From the NCBI GenBank assembly GCA_009885595.1, contig VFKJ01001095.1, forward strand, positions 1 through 9,244: a DNA stretch of 9,244 nt. Direction: 5' to 3'. Below are positions 7,225-9,244 of this stretch, one piece after another (the first letter of the stretch is position 1; each line of letters opens with the position of its first letter). Both the position numbers and the translations under genes were made by a program. This stretch comes from Myxococcales bacterium (lineage in GTDB: Bacteria; Myxococcota; Myxococcia; Myxococcales; Myxococcaceae). The notes beneath the pieces were generated by a model that saw only the letters and a program-made list of their open reading frames with translations, was not told the origin of the DNA and did not search any database.

Positions 7225-8424
7225 ATGTCCCTGCAACTCGCCAGGCGCCTGAAGTCCGTCAAGCCGTCTCCTACGCTGTCGCTCAACGCCAAGGCGCGCG
7301 CGCTCGCCGCCAAGGGGGCCGACGTCCTCAGCTTCGCCGCGGGTGAGCCCGACTTCGACACCCCGGCGCACGTGAAGGACGCGATCAAGGCCGCGCTCGA
7401 CGCGGGCTTCACCAAGTACACCGCGACCGGCGGCATCCCCGAGCTCAAGGCGGCGATCGTCGAGAAGCTCGCCAAAGAGAACAACCTCACCTTCACGCCT
7501 GAGCAGCTGGTGGTGACGGTCGGTGGGAAGCAGGCGATCTACAACCTCTTCCAGGCGCTGCTGTCGCCCGGCGACGAGGTGGTGATCTTCACCCCGTACT
7601 GGGTGAGCTACCCCGACATGGTGCTCCTCGCCGACGGGGTGCCGCGCTTCGTCGAGACCTCTGCCGACAACAACTGGACGCCTGATCCCAACGAACTGCG
7701 GAAAGTCCTCTCGCCGCGCACCCGGGCGGTGATCTTCAACTCTCCCAGCAACCCGACCGGCGCGGTGATCTCGCGGCCGGCGCTGGAGGCCCTGGCCGAG
7801 GTGCTGCGCGGCCATGACTGCCTCATCATCACCGACGACATCTACGAGCGGCTGCTCTACGTCGACGGCCCGTTCTTCAACATCGCCAACGTCGCGCCCG
7901 ACTTGGCGCCGCGCACCGTGGTGATCAACGGCTTCTCGAAGGCGTATTCGATGACCGGCTTGCGGCTCGGCTATGCCGCCGGCCCCAAGGAGCTGATCGC
8001 CGGCATGCAGATGGTCCAGGACCAGTCGACCTCGAACGCGACCTCGATCATCCAGAAGGGCGGCCTGGCGGCGCTCAAGGGTCCGACGGGGCCGATCGAC
8101 GAGATGGTGAAGGCCTTCGCGCGGCGGCGCACCCTGATGACCGACGGCCTCAACAAGATCCCCGGCGTGAAGTGCCGGCTGCCCGACGGCGCGTTCTATT
8201 GCTTCCCCGATTGCGGGGCGCTGATCGGCAAGTCGTACAAGGGCGCGATGGTGAACGGCTCGATGCGGCTGTCCGAGATCCTGATCGACGATTTCCTGGT
8301 GGCGGCGGTGCCGGGCGAGCCGTTCGGCGCAGAGGGCTTCCTGCGGCTCTCGTTCGCCACCAGCGACGCCAACATCGAGAAGGGCCTGGCGCGGTTCGCC
8401 GACTTCGTCTCGAAGCTCAGCTGA
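7225..8424 (+). CDS. PLP-dependent aminotransferase, aspartate aminotransferase-like (class I)
   Basis: A fold-type I aminotransferase of 399 residues, most like the bacterial subgroup Ib aspartate aminotransferases (aspC/aatA) that interconvert aspartate and oxaloacetate with glutamate/2-oxoglutarate. Landmarks: the substrate loop FAAGEPDFDTP at 37-47, NPTG at 176-179, Asp204 and Tyr207 in ITDDIYE (PLP ring N and O3' contacts), the PLP lysine Lys239 in NGFSKAYSMTGLRLGY, and Arg374 in FLRLSFA, which binds the substrate alpha-carboxylate. The family start resembles MSLQLARRLKSVKPSPTL, so ATG 7225 was chosen. GTG 7216 is in frame, overlaps the coaD stop as GTGA, and would add three residues. 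Other possibilities are a related aromatic or prephenate aminotransferase, since specificity is not readable with certainty. It is the last gene of the rsmD-coaD operon and abuts the convergent J-domain gene with no spacer. Confidence 0.92.
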   Translation: MSLQLARRLKSVKPSPTLSLNAKARALAAKGADVLSFAAGEPDFDTPAHVKDAIKAALDAGFTKYTATGGIPELKAAIVEKLAKENNLTFTPEQLVVTVGGKQAIYNLFQALLSPGDEVVIFTPYWVSYPDMVLLADGVPRFVETSADNNWTPDPNELRKVLSPRTRAVIFNSPSNPTGAVISRPALEALAEVLRGHDCLIITDDIYERLLYVDGPFFNIANVAPDLAPRTVVINGFSKAYSMTGLRLGYAAGPKELIAGMQMVQDQSTSNATSIIQKGGLAALKGPTGPIDEMVKAFARRRTLMTDGLNKIPGVKCRLPDGAFYCFPDCGALIGKSYKGAMVNGSMRLSEILIDDFLVAAVPGEPFGAEGFLRLSFATSDANIEKGLARFADFVSKLS

Positions 8425-8427
8425 TCA
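8422..8427. other. Shared palindromic double stop TGATCA between convergent genes
   Basis: The aminotransferase stop TGA (8422-8424) and the J-domain gene stop (TGA on the minus strand, 8427-8425) form the self-complementary hexamer TGATCA. There are no bases between the two coding regions, so any terminator for either transcript must lie inside the opposite gene. Confidence 0.9.
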
Positions 8428-9237
8428 GAACCCGCGCAGCTTCTTGAGCGCCTCGTAGGCGTCTTTCACCGCGCGGAACTTCTCGCCGTTGTCCTTGGCC
8501 CGATCGGGGTGGTGCTCGGCGGCGAGCTTGCGGAAGGCCGACTTCACCTCGTCGTCGGTCGCTTCCTTCGTGATGCCGAGCAGCTCGTATTCGTGATCGC
8601 CCTTGCCGAAGTACTCGGCGGTGATCTGCTGCAGTTGCTCGTCGCTCAAGTTGAACAGCCCGACGATGCGCTTGAGCATGTCCTGCTCGCTGCGCTGCAG
8701 CTGCCCGTCCACCAGGCCGAGATCGTAAAGGCTGCGCACCACCTCGACCCGGATGGAGGGCTTCACCGCCGAGCGCGCGCGGGTGGTGAGGAACTCGATG
8801 TCCTGCTCCGGCGCCTCGAGCGCGTCCTTGAGGGCCAACCGCACCGCGTCCATCGCGGTGTCGTCGAACTGCAGCCGCTGCTCGAAGAACTCGCGGATCA
8901 CGCGAATCTCCAGCTGCACCGCCCCCGTGTCGGCCCGCGCGACCTCCACGAACAGCGGGCAGAGCGCGTCGATCATCAGGCGATCGTCCGCGCTGATCTT
9001 CTTTGGCTTCGGTGGCGGCGCGGGCTTGCGTGGCTCGCGCTTCGGCTGGGTCGCGCGGCCCAGCAGCTCGTCCTTCGAGGGAGGACGGAAGGCCCTGGGC
9101 GCGACGGGTTCACGATCGAACGCGTAGTGTCCGATGAGGGCGCCTACTGCTCCCAGGATCGCCGCGAGGGGAGGCGACCAGGCCAGCACCATTCCCAGCG
9201 AGGCGCCGACCATCGCGCCGAGGAGCTTTCCCAACAT
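8425..9237 (-). CDS. DjlA-like membrane-anchored TerB/J-domain co-chaperone
   Basis: A 270-residue protein built like DjlA. Residues 1-39 are glycine- and alanine-rich and hydrophobic with charged ends, likely one or two short membrane segments. A Pro/Lys-rich linker follows (about 50-82), then a mostly helical acidic TerB-like domain at ~86-205 with the DxxxxxxE-type pattern around VDGQLQRSEQDML (177-188). A C-terminal J domain lies at ~216-270 with the HPD motif at 243-245 in AEHHPDRAK. J domains stimulate the ATPase of DnaK, and DjlA proteins do this from the inner membrane with the J domain in the cytoplasm. The order TM-TerB-J matches DjlA, although the family in E. coli has a longer glycine-rich linker. 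The start ATG 9237 lies 7 bp from the right edge, so its ribosome binding site is mostly out of view and a slightly longer protein cannot be excluded. It is convergent with the aminotransferase gene. Confidence 0.88.
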   Translation of the reverse strand: MLGKLLGAMVGASLGMVLAWSPPLAAILGAVGALIGHYAFDREPVAPRAFRPPSKDELLGRATQPKREPRKPAPPPKPKKISADDRLMIDALCPLFVEVARADTGAVQLEIRVIREFFEQRLQFDDTAMDAVRLALKDALEAPEQDIEFLTTRARSAVKPSIRVEVVRSLYDLGLVDGQLQRSEQDMLKRIVGLFNLSDEQLQQITAEYFGKGDHEYELLGITKEATDDEVKSAFRKLAAEHHPDRAKDNGEKFRAVKDAYEALKKLRGF

Positions 9238-9244
9238 GCGTGGA

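Overview
This is a GC-rich window (strong G/C bias at third codon positions, frequent GTG starts, tightly packed or overlapping genes). The gene content is typical of a soil or predatory deltaproteobacterium-like bacterium, most plausibly Myxococcota: an FHA-domain protein, a PocR-type sigma-54 activator and a DjlA-like membrane J-protein sit beside ordinary housekeeping genes. The taxonomic guess is inference from style and content; no rRNA or marker was compared.

Layout. Positions 1-181 hold the start of an FHA-domain gene (minus strand, running off the left edge). Positions 182-337 are a non-coding spacer with a short tandem repeat and a palindromic C/G-tract repeat element. The ribosome-associated GTPase gene typA (minus) fills 338-2182. 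Divergent from it, after 65 bp, is a cysteine-rich YkgJ-family protein (plus, 2248-2847). Its last ~19 codons run antisense into the end of a vapBC-type toxin-antitoxin pair (minus, vapB 3223-3462, vapC 2789-3226). A two-gene minus-strand operon follows, transcribed right to left: a PocR-domain sigma-54-dependent activator (4413-6020) and an alpha/beta hydrolase (3526-4416), coupled by a 4-bp overlap. Divergent from the activator is a compact plus-strand operon: rsmD (16S rRNA methyltransferase), coaD (phosphopantetheine adenylyltransferase) and a PLP aminotransferase of the aspartate aminotransferase type. Converging on it with no gap is a membrane-anchored TerB/J-domain protein (8425-9237, minus).

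How the genes relate. typA and rsmD serve ribosome biogenesis and translation, coaD serves coenzyme A synthesis, and the aminotransferase serves amino-acid metabolism. The PocR activator and its coupled hydrolase look like a small ligand-responsive unit whose ligand and target promoter are unknown. The vapBC pair carries its own candidate operator at the vapB start and looks like a late arrival, because it appears to have supplied the 3' end of the neighbouring YkgJ-family gene.

I see no CRISPR array, RNA gene, insertion sequence, phage genes or clearly new multi-gene system. The points most worth a second look are the vapC/YkgJ tail overlap, the vapB operator and start ambiguity, the PocR activator with its GSFTGA loop and cysteine cluster, and the repeat element downstream of typA.
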